Origin: CAJXZP01 sp963974475
Lineage (GTDB): Bacteria; Bacteroidota; Bacteroidia; Flavobacteriales_G; Salibacteraceae
Assembly: GCA_963974475.1 (NCBI GenBank)
Contig: CAXBCR010000007.1
Coordinates: forward strand, 1 to 64,000
Direction of reading: 5' to 3'
Length of the DNA: 64,000 bases
Shown: one piece after another, positions 35,287 to 43,698 of the stretch
Numbering within the stretch: the stretch's first letter is position 1
Layout of the letters: every line of letters begins with the position of its first letter
Position numbers and translations under genes: made by a program
Notes under the pieces: model-generated
Seen by the model: the letters and a program-made list of their open reading frames with translations, nothing else
Database searches by the model: none
What the model was told of the DNA's origin: nothing

Positions 35287-36309
35287 ATGAATACATTAAA
35301 ATACATTCTACTCTCACTAATATCTTTAGTTCTAATTTTTGCCGGCTATGGTTATTTTCAAGATAAGGAAGTGAGCGTGAGTCGCTCTATTGTTATTAAT
35401 GCACCCATGGACGATGTTTTTGACCAATTTAATAATATTGAAAAACGCGTAAAATGGTCACCATGGGAAGCCATGGATTCTACCATGGTAGTTACTGTGG
35501 GGGAAGTATCTAAAGGAAGCGGAGCAAGTTATTCTTGGACCTCCGAAAACTCTGGAAACGGCACCATTATATACAAAGAAGTCGTTCCAAATCAACTCAT
35601 TGAGTCCAAATTATATTTTGGTTCTATGGAAGAAGAACCTTCACAAGGTTTAATGATTTTTACTGAAGTGGGTGACGGTTCTCAAGTTACATGGGAAGTG
35701 CACATGGATATGGGCAACAACCCGTTCATGCGAATTTTTGGTCGATTTATGGATGATATGGTAGGAACTACGTTCGAGAACGGATTGGAAGCGGTTAAAC
35801 AAGTGTGTGAAACCAATGCCAAAGAAACTGCAGATAAAATGGCCTCTATTGAAATCATTAAATCTGAAGTGGAATCTAAACCATATATTGGAATTTTAGA
35901 TTCTTGTGCTATGGATGAATTGGGCAACAGAATAGCAAATAACTATGGTGCGCTTGGTGCTTATTTAGGCGAACATAGCCTACAACCAGCAGGATTTGTT
36001 CGAATTATTTATCACACCTACGAGCCACCTAGTAAAGTGGTTTTTGAACCTTTATTTATTATTTCTAACCCCATTTCGGTTACGGATGATAGAATTCATG
36101 CATCCTCAACCTATGGTGGAAAAGTGATTACGGCAACACACATTGGTTCGTACGAAACCTCAGGTATGGTTTGGGAAGCAATGGATGCTTATTTGAAGAA
36201 TCATAACCTAGAAATGAACGGGATGCCTTGGGAGGAATATGAAAACACCCCAAGAGATGAACCAGACCCAAATAAATTAATTACCCATATTTATATGCCA
36301 ATTAAATAG
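35287..36309 (+). CDS. SRPBCC-GyrI fusion protein with N-terminal membrane anchor
   Basis: A 340-residue protein in three parts. A membrane helix lies at about 5-23. A SRPBCC (START-like) ligand-binding domain lies at about 30-180 (VSRSIVINAPMDDVFDQFNNIEKRVKWSPWE). A GyrI-like small-molecule-binding domain spans about 195-340 (KPYIGILDSCAMDELGNRI to THIYMPIK). Both domains bind hydrophobic small molecules in other proteins. The combination suggests an envelope-attached binding or sequestering protein, but no function is known. A strong terminator follows. Confidence 0.8.
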   Translation: MNTLKYILLSLISLVLIFAGYGYFQDKEVSVSRSIVINAPMDDVFDQFNNIEKRVKWSPWEAMDSTMVVTVGEVSKGSGASYSWTSENSGNGTIIYKEVVPNQLIESKLYFGSMEEEPSQGLMIFTEVGDGSQVTWEVHMDMGNNPFMRIFGRFMDDMVGTTFENGLEAVKQVCETNAKETADKMASIEIIKSEVESKPYIGILDSCAMDELGNRIANNYGALGAYLGEHSLQPAGFVRIIYHTYEPPSKVVFEPLFIISNPISVTDDRIHASSTYGGKVITATHIGSYETSGMVWEAMDAYLKNHNLEMNGMPWEEYENTPRDEPDPNKLITHIYMPIK

Positions 36310-36326
36310 GGTTTAAATGCTATTTT

Positions 36327-36361
36327 AAAAGTCAGTTATTGCTAAATAACTGGCTTTTTTT
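36327..36361 (+). terminator. Rho-independent terminator
   Basis: AAAAGTCAGTTATT, GCTA and AATAACTGGCTTTTTT form an eleven- to twelve-pair stem with one G-T pair and a T run. It ends the SRPBCC-GyrI gene. Confidence 0.85.
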
Positions 36362-36481
36362 ATTCGATAAATTATGAACCATAAAGAACTTGAATTAAAC
36401 CGTTAGTAATTCATAATTAGTGTCCAAACATCACTATTAACAAGACTTCCGATAAATCCCTATTAATCGCATTCAGGTTGT

Positions 36482-36489
36482 TACATTTG
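36482..36489 (+). promoter_or_regulatory. Candidate -7 box for the CAAX protease gene
   Basis: TACATTTG, followed by CCGC, fits TAnnTTTG, 14 nt before the ATG. Confidence 0.42.
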
Positions 36490-36503
36490 CCGCAAATTAC
36501 GCC

Positions 36504-37163
36504 ATGCCAAAATCTAGAATATATTTAATGGGAATCGCTACGTTATTAGGGTTTCCTACAATTGGAATTACTATCGTAGGTGCTGTAGAACAAAACCCTT
36601 GGGATTTTGATTTTAATTGGCTTCAACCCACCAACCTTCCCTATCAACTAGCTTTAGGATTGGGGTTTGGGGTTTTATCAGGTTTTATTGCTTGGTGGAT
36701 GATAAGCCGCCCCCAACTCAAAGAAATCAAAATGAAATATGGCGTACTAATTCATCAGTTTAAACTGAATACCTGGGAAATTGTATTTCTTTCTTTTAGT
36801 GCTGGTGTAGGCGAAGAGTTTTTATTTAGAGGCGTCATCCAACCCTATTGGGGCGTTTGGATTACGGCTATATTTTTTGTGGCCATTCATGGCTACCTGG
36901 ACCCTAGAGATAAAAAAATGATGTCGTACGGATTGTTAATGACCGTAATTATTGGAATAATGGGCTTCATGAAAATCTATTTTGGGTTGATTGCCCCGAT
37001 GATGGCTCATTTCGCTATTGACGTAGTATTGTTATACAAGTTAACCAACGATAAATCATTTGAATTCAAACCCTTGCCTGTTCCAGAGTTTAATATGCAA
37101 GAATGGAAAGAGGAACCAGAAACGGAGAAAAATAACGAGGACAACCTTACCAATCAGGAGTAA
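36504..37163 (+). CDS. CPBP-family intramembrane metalloprotease (CAAX/Abi)
   Basis: A 219-residue integral membrane protein with about six helices and the three Abi/CPBP motifs: GEEFLFRGVIQP (EExxxR), AIHGYLD (H-containing motif 2) and MMAHFAIDVV (HxxxD). Glu and His residues probably hold zinc inside the membrane, as in Rce1. Some members process or confer immunity to peptides. A charged 45-residue tail ends the protein. No bacteriocin gene is adjacent, so the role is open. Confidence 0.87.
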   Translation: MPKSRIYLMGIATLLGFPTIGITIVGAVEQNPWDFDFNWLQPTNLPYQLALGLGFGVLSGFIAWWMISRPQLKEIKMKYGVLIHQFKLNTWEIVFLSFSAGVGEEFLFRGVIQPYWGVWITAIFFVAIHGYLDPRDKKMMSYGLLMTVIIGIMGFMKIYFGLIAPMMAHFAIDVVLLYKLTNDKSFEFKPLPVPEFNMQEWKEEPETEKNNEDNLTNQE

Positions 37164-37188
37164 AAAAGAATAAGATTCATTTCTGTGA

Positions 37189-37698
37189 TTACCTTCTTCT
37201 TTCGGTACGAGTAGAAATTACCGGATTGTATTTTACCGATTTAATTTTCAATTTGTTGGAAAACACCAAAAGCTCCTCTTGAGCCGTTTCTTTGCTATGG
37301 AATCGTTTTAACCTAAACTTTTTTCGATGAGACGCATTAAGTAAACATATATCATAAAACACATCCTTAGTCACCACCGATTTGGAAGACCTACCCCCGT
37401 AGGTTTTTTCGGAAACATTTTTACGTAAAACGGCCATTTCTGTAAATTCCGTCAGCGAGGTCCAACTACCGGTTTTAAATCCAAATAAAAATGGATATAC
37501 CCTACTTCTTTTTTCGGTTACATCGATTTCCAACGTGCTTTTGTTAAAACTAATCAACGCGCTAACCCCCATAATACCAGCTCCTAACCAAATATTTTCT
37601 AAAGCATTTATAATTCCAAAAAATATACCCATGTAACCTAAGTACACCACTCCCCTAGGAAAATACATATCCCTTGAAATGATTAGGTTTTCACTCAT
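37189..37698 (-). CDS. Membrane protein with PH-like soluble domain, unknown function
   Basis: A 169-residue protein with two close hydrophobic segments (about 17-32 and 36-50). A basic soluble region follows that reads like a bacterial PH-type domain (KSTLEIDVTEKRSRVYPFLFGFKTGSW). Not assigned to a family with certainty. It begins at the base next to the stop of the upstream T9SS protein gene, which implies co-transcription. Confidence 0.62.
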   Translation of the reverse strand: MSENLIISRDMYFPRGVVYLGYMGIFFGIINALENIWLGAGIMGVSALISFNKSTLEIDVTEKRSRVYPFLFGFKTGSWTSLTEFTEMAVLRKNVSEKTYGGRSSKSVVTKDVFYDICLLNASHRKKFRLKRFHSKETAQEELLVFSNKLKIKSVKYNPVISTRTERRR

Positions 37699-39135
37699 TT
37701 AGTCGACCAATACAAGTTTTCCATTCGCTAAAATGGAAACACCATCACTTAGTTCATATACATAAACACCGGCAGCCAAACTGCCTTTAGAAAACGTAAA
37801 CTTCGATTGGTTTTGAACGTTAATCATTCTAACTTTTTCACCTAACAGATTGTAAACATGGAAAGAATAATTTTGATTTGTTTTATCAGAATTTATTTGG
37901 ATTACCGATTCATTTTGAATGGGGTTTGGCGCGATTGAAACACTTACCCCCTTATCAACAACCTCATTATTAACAGATAAAATTCCACCACAAACGCTTC
38001 CGCATCCCACGGTAGATTGGTCTTTCACAAAAACCATAACCGTTAAGTCTTTTGAAAACGCCCCATTTCCATAGTCAGATTTACCACGAAAAGTAATTAC
38101 GTAAGGAGCACATCTAGCATCTAGATTGGTTGGAACCCAGTGTAAATTATAACTCACATTCCTGCTATCGCTGCTTAAATAGGTGAATGTACCATTGTTT
38201 CCATTTGCAAATATCTCACTGTAGCTTTTAATATCTTGGCCTATTGTGGCACGCGTATTTTGGTAATTCACGTCAAAATCTATGGTATCGTTTGGAGAAA
38301 CATTGAGCACATTTCTTCCTAAATAATCCTTTTGCCATGCCGGAATAGCAAGAAATTTACCTTCACTTGGAGGTTGCGAAACCATTACAGTAAACTCCAT
38401 AATTTCGAATCCTAATGATAGTCCATTCCGACATTCACTAATTTTCACTGCAAAAACATACTTCCCACTAATTGATGGATTAGCCAATTTAAACTCCCCA
38501 TTGACAGGGTCTATGCCTACATTACTTGGAAAACTATACCCCGAAACAGAATTTGAATTCTCATCCAATGGAATAACCAATTCATAAGTCAATACATCTC
38601 CATCAAGGTCAAAAGCGGATAGGTCAATTCTAACCGTATCCATTCCACTCACTGTGATGTTGGGTGATTCAATAATTATTGGAGAACTATTCGGTTCACC
38701 TTGGCTAATTTCAATGTCGGTCTTAATGGTAAATGGGGTTTGTATCGAGTTTGTTAAGTTAATTATACCCGCAGAACGATTGGGATCTATCATTGTAATA
38801 GAATACACCCTATATGAAGGAAAAGTATGGGTAACTACATACTTATTTAATTTATAATCATTTATCACATCCCCGCAATGCGCACAACTCGGTGTTAAAG
38901 AACAAGTCGTTCCATTTGTTCTTGGAACAGTTTCGTTAGTACCATCCCCAAAATCGACAATGAGTTCGCATCTGTCGGCTGTTACCGAAGAATTTTCTGT
39001 ATAGGTAGTTACGGTAATTTCATAGGTTAAGCCAGAAATATTCTTATAGCCAATATACCCACCTAGATTGTGCGTAGCAAATGAAATAATAGGTAAACAA
39101 AGAGACAAGGTGAAAATAAATAGTAGTCGTTTCAT
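37699..39135 (-). CDS. Secreted PKD/cadherin-like protein with T9SS sorting domain
   Basis: A 478-residue exported protein. A signal peptide ends at ISFA and is followed by THNLGGYIGYKNISGLTYEITVTTYT, an opening seen in large Bacteroidota adhesin-like proteins. DFGDGT is a PKD-type motif, and FDLDGDVLTYEL with a DPVNGEF segment suggests Ig/cadherin-like folds. The C-terminus is a type-A T9SS domain (VSIAPNPIQNESVIQI, FHVYNLLGEKVRM, LAAGVYVYEL). Two CxxC pairs (CAHC and CGSVC) lie in the body. Likely surface exposed. It directly precedes the small membrane protein gene. Confidence 0.84.
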   Translation of the reverse strand: MKRLLFIFTLSLCLPIISFATHNLGGYIGYKNISGLTYEITVTTYTENSSVTADRCELIVDFGDGTNETVPRTNGTTCSLTPSCAHCGDVINDYKLNKYVVTHTFPSYRVYSITMIDPNRSAGIINLTNSIQTPFTIKTDIEISQGEPNSSPIIIESPNITVSGMDTVRIDLSAFDLDGDVLTYELVIPLDENSNSVSGYSFPSNVGIDPVNGEFKLANPSISGKYVFAVKISECRNGLSLGFEIMEFTVMVSQPPSEGKFLAIPAWQKDYLGRNVLNVSPNDTIDFDVNYQNTRATIGQDIKSYSEIFANGNNGTFTYLSSDSRNVSYNLHWVPTNLDARCAPYVITFRGKSDYGNGAFSKDLTVMVFVKDQSTVGCGSVCGGILSVNNEVVDKGVSVSIAPNPIQNESVIQINSDKTNQNYSFHVYNLLGEKVRMINVQNQSKFTFSKGSLAAGVYVYELSDGVSILANGKLVLVD

Positions 39136-39185
39136 AAGGTAATTTTAGTAAAGCGTTCGTATTATCAAATTAGACGATAAATATA

Positions 39186-39193
39186 CAAACATA
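39186..39193 (-). promoter_or_regulatory. Candidate -7 box for the T9SS protein gene
   Basis: Leftward TATGTTTG fits TAnnTTTG, 51 nt before the ATG at 39135. Confidence 0.38.
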
Positions 39194-39266
39194 GTTGGGA
39201 AGAGTAATAAAAAATTGACATAGTGATACGATGGCTCAATGTCATCGTATCACTAAACCTAATTTC

Positions 39267-40448
39267 TTACATCAAATAAACCATCACCTCTTCCCCATTT
39301 GCCGTTTCTTCCTTATCCCAAGGAATGTAAATCAATGCATTGGTAATGGCATAAGTATGCATCATAGCAGAACTTTGTCCTTCTAAAATTTCCACGCCAT
39401 CGGGGGTTATAAAACCTTTTAAAAATTGTGCTCTCGTTCCTTTTTTGGAATACCCTCCTTGCAACGGTAACCTAGCGGTTTTTAGCCCTTCAAAACCGTG
39501 GCCTGACATTTTATTTACCGATGGTAAAACGTACTGATACAGTCCCGTAAGAGCCGATGCCGGATTGCCGGGTAAGGCAAAAACTACTGTTTCTTCCTTT
39601 TTTGCAAAAAACAACGGCTTACCCGGTTTTTGTTTCACTTTATAGAAAATTTCTTCTACGCCTAAATCTCTAAATGCTTTGCCCACAAAATCGTAATCTC
39701 CCACGGATATACCTCCAGAGGCAATCACCACATCGGCATCCATCAATGCTAATTTCAAGGTATTATATGTGTCTTCAAACGTGTCTTTTACGTAATGCAC
39801 TTTTGCGACATGATATCCAAATTGTTTGAAAGCGGCAACTAAAGCTACAGAGTTGCTTTCGTAAATCTGACCGTGTTTTAATTCCTTTCCGGGTTGCACC
39901 AATTCGTTTCCTGTAACTACTACATGAATTACAGGTTGTTTGTACACTTTTACTTGCGTATAGCCCATCATGGCTAAAAACCCAATTCCTGCAGGATTGA
40001 TTTCGGTGCCCATTTGTAAGCCAGTATCACCCGTTCTAATTTGTTCACCTTGTTCGCGTTTATTCGCACCAAACCCCACTGCTTTTGCAACCGTAATTAC
40101 GTCATCGGTTACCGATACAATTTCTTGAATCACAATCGTGTTTCCGCCATTAGGCATCGGGGCACCCGTAAAAATACGTGTCGCTTCTCCAGGTTGAATT
40201 TCGTAACTATTGGTGTCACCTGCTTGCACTTCGGCTACCACTTTAAAGGTATCACCTTTGGCCACATCGCCTACTGCATTTACAGCATAGCCATCCATAG
40301 CCGATTGCGGGTAACCCGGTATATCTATTTTTGAGAATACATCAGCCGCTAAAACGCGACCTAATGCTTCGGATATGGATACGATTTCTGTACCTAATAG
40401 GTCTATGTTTTGGTCAACCAAATTTTTGGCTTCTTCTACTGTAATCAT
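39267..40448 (-). CDS. moeA: Molybdopterin molybdenumtransferase
   Basis: MoeA, 393 residues, inserts molybdenum into adenylated molybdopterin. The N-terminal part carries PQSAMDGYA. The MoCF domain has VVTGNELV, IASGGISVGDYDFV and FALPGNPASALTG. The C-terminal MoeA domain IV follows. It fits with modABC and fdhD in the window, which together supply and mature a molybdenum enzyme. Transcription runs leftward from a region with tandem palindromes. Confidence 0.96.
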   Translation of the reverse strand: MITVEEAKNLVDQNIDLLGTEIVSISEALGRVLAADVFSKIDIPGYPQSAMDGYAVNAVGDVAKGDTFKVVAEVQAGDTNSYEIQPGEATRIFTGAPMPNGGNTIVIQEIVSVTDDVITVAKAVGFGANKREQGEQIRTGDTGLQMGTEINPAGIGFLAMMGYTQVKVYKQPVIHVVVTGNELVQPGKELKHGQIYESNSVALVAAFKQFGYHVAKVHYVKDTFEDTYNTLKLALMDADVVIASGGISVGDYDFVGKAFRDLGVEEIFYKVKQKPGKPLFFAKKEETVVFALPGNPASALTGLYQYVLPSVNKMSGHGFEGLKTARLPLQGGYSKKGTRAQFLKGFITPDGVEILEGQSSAMMHTYAITNALIYIPWDKEETANGEEVMVYLM

Positions 40449-40466
40449 TGTCTATTTATTTGAACA

Positions 40467-40474
40467 CAAATTTA
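40467..40474 (-). promoter_or_regulatory. Candidate -7 box for moeA
   Basis: Leftward TAAATTTG fits TAnnTTTG, 19 nt before the moeA ATG. Confidence 0.45.
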
Positions 40475-40533
40475 AGGGTTTAAAACACTATTAATAGTGG
40501 ATTAATATATTTTTTGAATACTCAAATTTAATT

Positions 40534-40562
40534 ATACCAAGTGGTATAATACCATTTGGTAT
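40534..40562. promoter_or_regulatory. Tandem palindromic operator ATACCA-NN-TGGTAT
   Basis: ATACCAAGTGGTAT (40534-40547) and ATACCATTTGGTAT (40549-40562) are adjacent, each a palindrome with six-base arms. They also pair with each other as 16-base arms with one mismatch. A degenerate third copy, ATACCAAAGTATGG, starts near 40586. They lie 60-88 bp upstream of the moeA -7 box, as an activator site or a distal operator would. Confidence 0.55.
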
Positions 40563-40861
40563 AATATGAAAAATTCATCCTTTACATACCAAAGTATGGG
40601 TCTAAAGTCTTTCACTAAATGATATCAACCACTAACATCTTATATTACAATCTCACCCGACATTATTATTGCTCCAAATGGATTTAAAAAATCACCTCTA
40701 TTCTAAAAAATGTCGCAACCAGTGAATTATGGTTTAAAAGTCAATTCCTACATATTCCCTATGGTGTGTAACAATTGTTTTAGTTCAATATTTACTCCCA
40801 AATTATTAATTGTAATTGATTAAATTCGCTACCTTGAAAAAAAAACAAAAAGAATTTTAAA

Positions 40862-42544
40862 ATGGGAAAGGTAAAATCAGATTTAGAGATAGCTCAAGCA
40901 GCACAATTAGACCACATTAAAACAATTGCGGCAAAAATTGGTGTGAAGGAAGACGATATAGAGATGTATGGAAAGTACAAAGCAAAACTTCCTTTAAATC
41001 TTATTGACGACAAAAAAGTAGCGGAAAGCAATTTGATTTTAGTTACTGCCTTGACTCCTACCCCTGCGGGCGAAGGAAAAACAACCGTAACCATTGGTTT
41101 AACCGAAGGTTTAAATAAAATTGGTAAACAAGCCATGGCTGTATTACGCGAGCCTTCTTTAGGTCCTGTATTTGGAATTAAAGGTGGCGCTGCCGGTGGT
41201 GGTTATTCGCAAGTAATTCCAATGGAAGATATTAATCTTCATTTTACAGGAGATTTTAACGCAATTGAAAAAGCAAACAACCTTTTATCGGCTGTTATAG
41301 ATAATAACTTACAAAGCAAAACACGTAACCTAGGAATTGACGGACGTACCATTAAATGGAAACGTGTAATTGATATGAATGACCGTGCTTTGCGTGATAT
41401 CACTATTGGTTTAGGAGGTACCGCAAATGGAATTCCTCGTCAAGATGGATTCAATATTACTGCTGCTTCTGAAATTATGGCGATTCTTTGCATGAGTAAG
41501 GATATCAGTGATTTAAAAGAAAAATTAGGGAATATCTACGTAGGATTAACATTCGACAAAAAACCAGTTTACGCTCGTGAATTGAATTGTGTGGGCGCAA
41601 TGGCTCTTTTATTAAAGGATGCAATTAAACCCAACTTGGTTCAAACTTTAGAGCATAATCCAGTGTTAATTCACGGTGGACCTTTTGCGAATATTGCCCA
41701 AGGAACAAACTCTATTATTGCCACTAAAATGGGAATGTCTCTTTCTGATTACGTGATTACCGAAGCAGGTTTTGGTGCGGATTTAGGAGCAGAGAAATTC
41801 TTTGATTTAAAATGTGCCCATGCAGGATTGAAACCTAAAACGGTTGTTCTTGTGGCTACGGTTAGAGCATTGCGTCACCACGGAGGAGCTGCTAAAGAAG
41901 AATATAATACGCCAAGTACCGAAAGAGTAACTAACGGTATGGCTAACGTTGAAAAACATATTGAGAATTTGAAAAAATTCGGTTTAAATCCCGTAGTGGC
42001 TATCAATAATTTCATCACGGATACAAACGAAGAAATTCAAATTATAAAAGACCGTTGTGCCGCATTAGGCGTAAAAGCGGTACTTTCTGAAGGATGGGCT
42101 AAAGGTGGAAACGGAACGCAAGAATTAGCAAAAGCGGTAGTGGCTGAAGTGGAATCAGGTTCAGGAAACTTCAAACCTTTATACGATAAAGATTCAACCA
42201 ACATCATTGAAAAAATGGACATTATCGCCAAAGAAATTTATGGCGCTGATAATGTGGTTTTATCTAAACAAGCACAAGCTGATTTACGTAGAATTAAAAA
42301 CTTAGGAATGGACAACCTTCCTATTTGTATGGCTAAGACCCAAAACTCGTTTTCAGATGATCCAAAAGTATTTGGACGCCCAACTGGTTTTGATATAAAC
42401 GTACGTGAATTTGAAATTGCTGCCGGTGCAGGGTTTATTGTTCCTATTCTAGGAGTAATGATGCGTATGCCTGGACTACCAGCAATTCCAGCATCAGAAG
42501 GAATGGACCTTGACGAAAACGGTGTTGTAACCGGGTTATCATAA
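40862..42544 (+). CDS. fhs: Formate-tetrahydrofolate ligase
   Basis: Makes 10-formyltetrahydrofolate from formate, ATP and tetrahydrofolate. The P-loop is TPTPAGEGKTTVTIGL near residue 65. REPSLGPVFGIKGGAAGGGYSQVIPMEDINLHFTGD is the family signature. FGADLGAEKFFDLKC and VATVRALRHHGGA follow. Length (560) is standard. It feeds purine synthesis and fmt, and links to fdhD just downstream, suggesting formate handling as a common theme. A terminator separates it from fdhD. Confidence 0.97.
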   Translation: MGKVKSDLEIAQAAQLDHIKTIAAKIGVKEDDIEMYGKYKAKLPLNLIDDKKVAESNLILVTALTPTPAGEGKTTVTIGLTEGLNKIGKQAMAVLREPSLGPVFGIKGGAAGGGYSQVIPMEDINLHFTGDFNAIEKANNLLSAVIDNNLQSKTRNLGIDGRTIKWKRVIDMNDRALRDITIGLGGTANGIPRQDGFNITAASEIMAILCMSKDISDLKEKLGNIYVGLTFDKKPVYARELNCVGAMALLLKDAIKPNLVQTLEHNPVLIHGGPFANIAQGTNSIIATKMGMSLSDYVITEAGFGADLGAEKFFDLKCAHAGLKPKTVVLVATVRALRHHGGAAKEEYNTPSTERVTNGMANVEKHIENLKKFGLNPVVAINNFITDTNEEIQIIKDRCAALGVKAVLSEGWAKGGNGTQELAKAVVAEVESGSGNFKPLYDKDSTNIIEKMDIIAKEIYGADNVVLSKQAQADLRRIKNLGMDNLPICMAKTQNSFSDDPKVFGRPTGFDINVREFEIAAGAGFIVPILGVMMRMPGLPAIPASEGMDLDENGVVTGLS

Positions 42545-42586
42545 TTGACCAATGTCGTGTGACCGATGTTGAAAATATAGTATAGT

Positions 42587-42618
42587 AAAAGCTGTTCCTT
42601 TTTGGAGCAGCTTTTTTT
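42587..42618 (+). terminator. Rho-independent terminator of fhs
   Basis: AAAAGCTGTTCC, a T5 loop and GGAGCAGCTTTTTTT form a stem of about ten pairs (one G-T pair) with a T run. Confidence 0.85.
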
Positions 42619-42651
42619 ATGGACGTTTGTCTATGAGGAATTCATTAATAG

Positions 42652-42659
42652 TATTTTTG
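42652..42659 (+). promoter_or_regulatory. Candidate -7 box for fdhD
   Basis: TATTTTTG fits TAnnTTTG and lies within the longest fdhD frame. This supports initiation at the ATG 31 nt further on (42690). Confidence 0.45.
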
Positions 42660-42689
42660 GTTTCTGTTTTTGAAAACGTATCAGACAAA

Positions 42690-43493
42690 ATGAGCATCTC
42701 AAAATATCAAGGAATAAAGGTAGAAAAACATGCAGTAACTCATGTAGATGACGCGTTGACGGTAGAAGATGCTTTGTCTATATCCATAAATGGCGAAAAA
42801 TTTATGGTTACCATGCGAACTCCAGGAGATGAGCGTGAATTGGTTCGTGGCCTACTCTATTCTGAAGATATCTACCGAAAACGAGAACCCGGATTAGATA
42901 TTGAGATTGCCGAAACCGATGAGCGTGGATATATTTCAAAAATTAATGTCACCATTCCAACCGAATTATTGGGCGATGGATACAAAAACTCTCGAAGTCT
43001 TTTGTCTGTTTCTTCTTGTGGTATTTGCGGAAAACAGGATTTGGTAGAGATTGTACAGGAAAATGAAATCATTCAAGAAGACTTACATATTGGGTTAACC
43101 GAAATCAATGAAATGTACGCAATTATGGAAGCTTCTCAACATCAGTTTGCTCAATCAGGAGGAGTTCATGCAGCAGCTATTTTTGATAAGGATAGAAATA
43201 TGCTTACCATCAAAGAAGATATAGGAAGGCATAACGCGGTAGATAAAGTTATAGGCTCCCTTCTACTCCACTCAAACCTTAAACATGCCGAGTTTATGTT
43301 AGTTAGCGGCCGAGTATCATACGAAATTGTAACCAAAGCTTTTGCTGCTAGGATTCCATTTTTAGCCGCGGTATCAGCGCCATCCTCATTAGCGGTAGAT
43401 TACGCTAAAGAATTGGGTATTACTTTAATGGGCTTTTGCCGGACCAATAAATTTACGGTCTATTCTAACGTGGATCGGGTGGTTGGTATTTAG
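42690..43493 (+). CDS. fdhD: Formate dehydrogenase sulfurtransferase FdhD
   Basis: FdhD receives sulfur from a cysteine desulfurase and passes it to the molybdenum cofactor of formate dehydrogenase. The reactive cysteines are Cys110 and Cys113 in SVSSCGICGKQ. SGGVHAAAIF, KEDIGRHNAVDKVIG and SGRVSYEIVTKA are family blocks. The longest frame starts at 42627, but the ATG at 42690 (MSISKYQGIKVEKH) lies just after a -7 box and matches the family start. No formate dehydrogenase gene is in the window. Confidence 0.94.
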   Translation: MSISKYQGIKVEKHAVTHVDDALTVEDALSISINGEKFMVTMRTPGDERELVRGLLYSEDIYRKREPGLDIEIAETDERGYISKINVTIPTELLGDGYKNSRSLLSVSSCGICGKQDLVEIVQENEIIQEDLHIGLTEINEMYAIMEASQHQFAQSGGVHAAAIFDKDRNMLTIKEDIGRHNAVDKVIGSLLLHSNLKHAEFMLVSGRVSYEIVTKAFAARIPFLAAVSAPSSLAVDYAKELGITLMGFCRTNKFTVYSNVDRVVGI

Positions 43494-43698
43494 TTCTCAC
43501 TAAAAATGAGAATGGGTATTATTTTTAGCCTAATTACAATCCTAAATTAGATTGAAAAAACGGAATCTGTTTTTTTACGCAAGGTTTGAAAAGCTAACCC
43601 ATTGAAATTTTGGTAAATACTTTTAATAACTATTCTTCCATCCGCTGGAATAAAATTAGAAATTGAATACTTTTACGCATTAATATTATTCAAATCAA

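Larger units (their letters stand above)
40449..40861. other. Intergenic region between moeA and fhs (413 bp)
   Basis: Divergent control region. It contains the moeA -7 box, the tandem palindromes at 40534-40562 and, near fhs, a weak TACCTTG at about 40830. No coding frame, tRNA or recognised riboswitch was seen. Confidence 0.6.
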
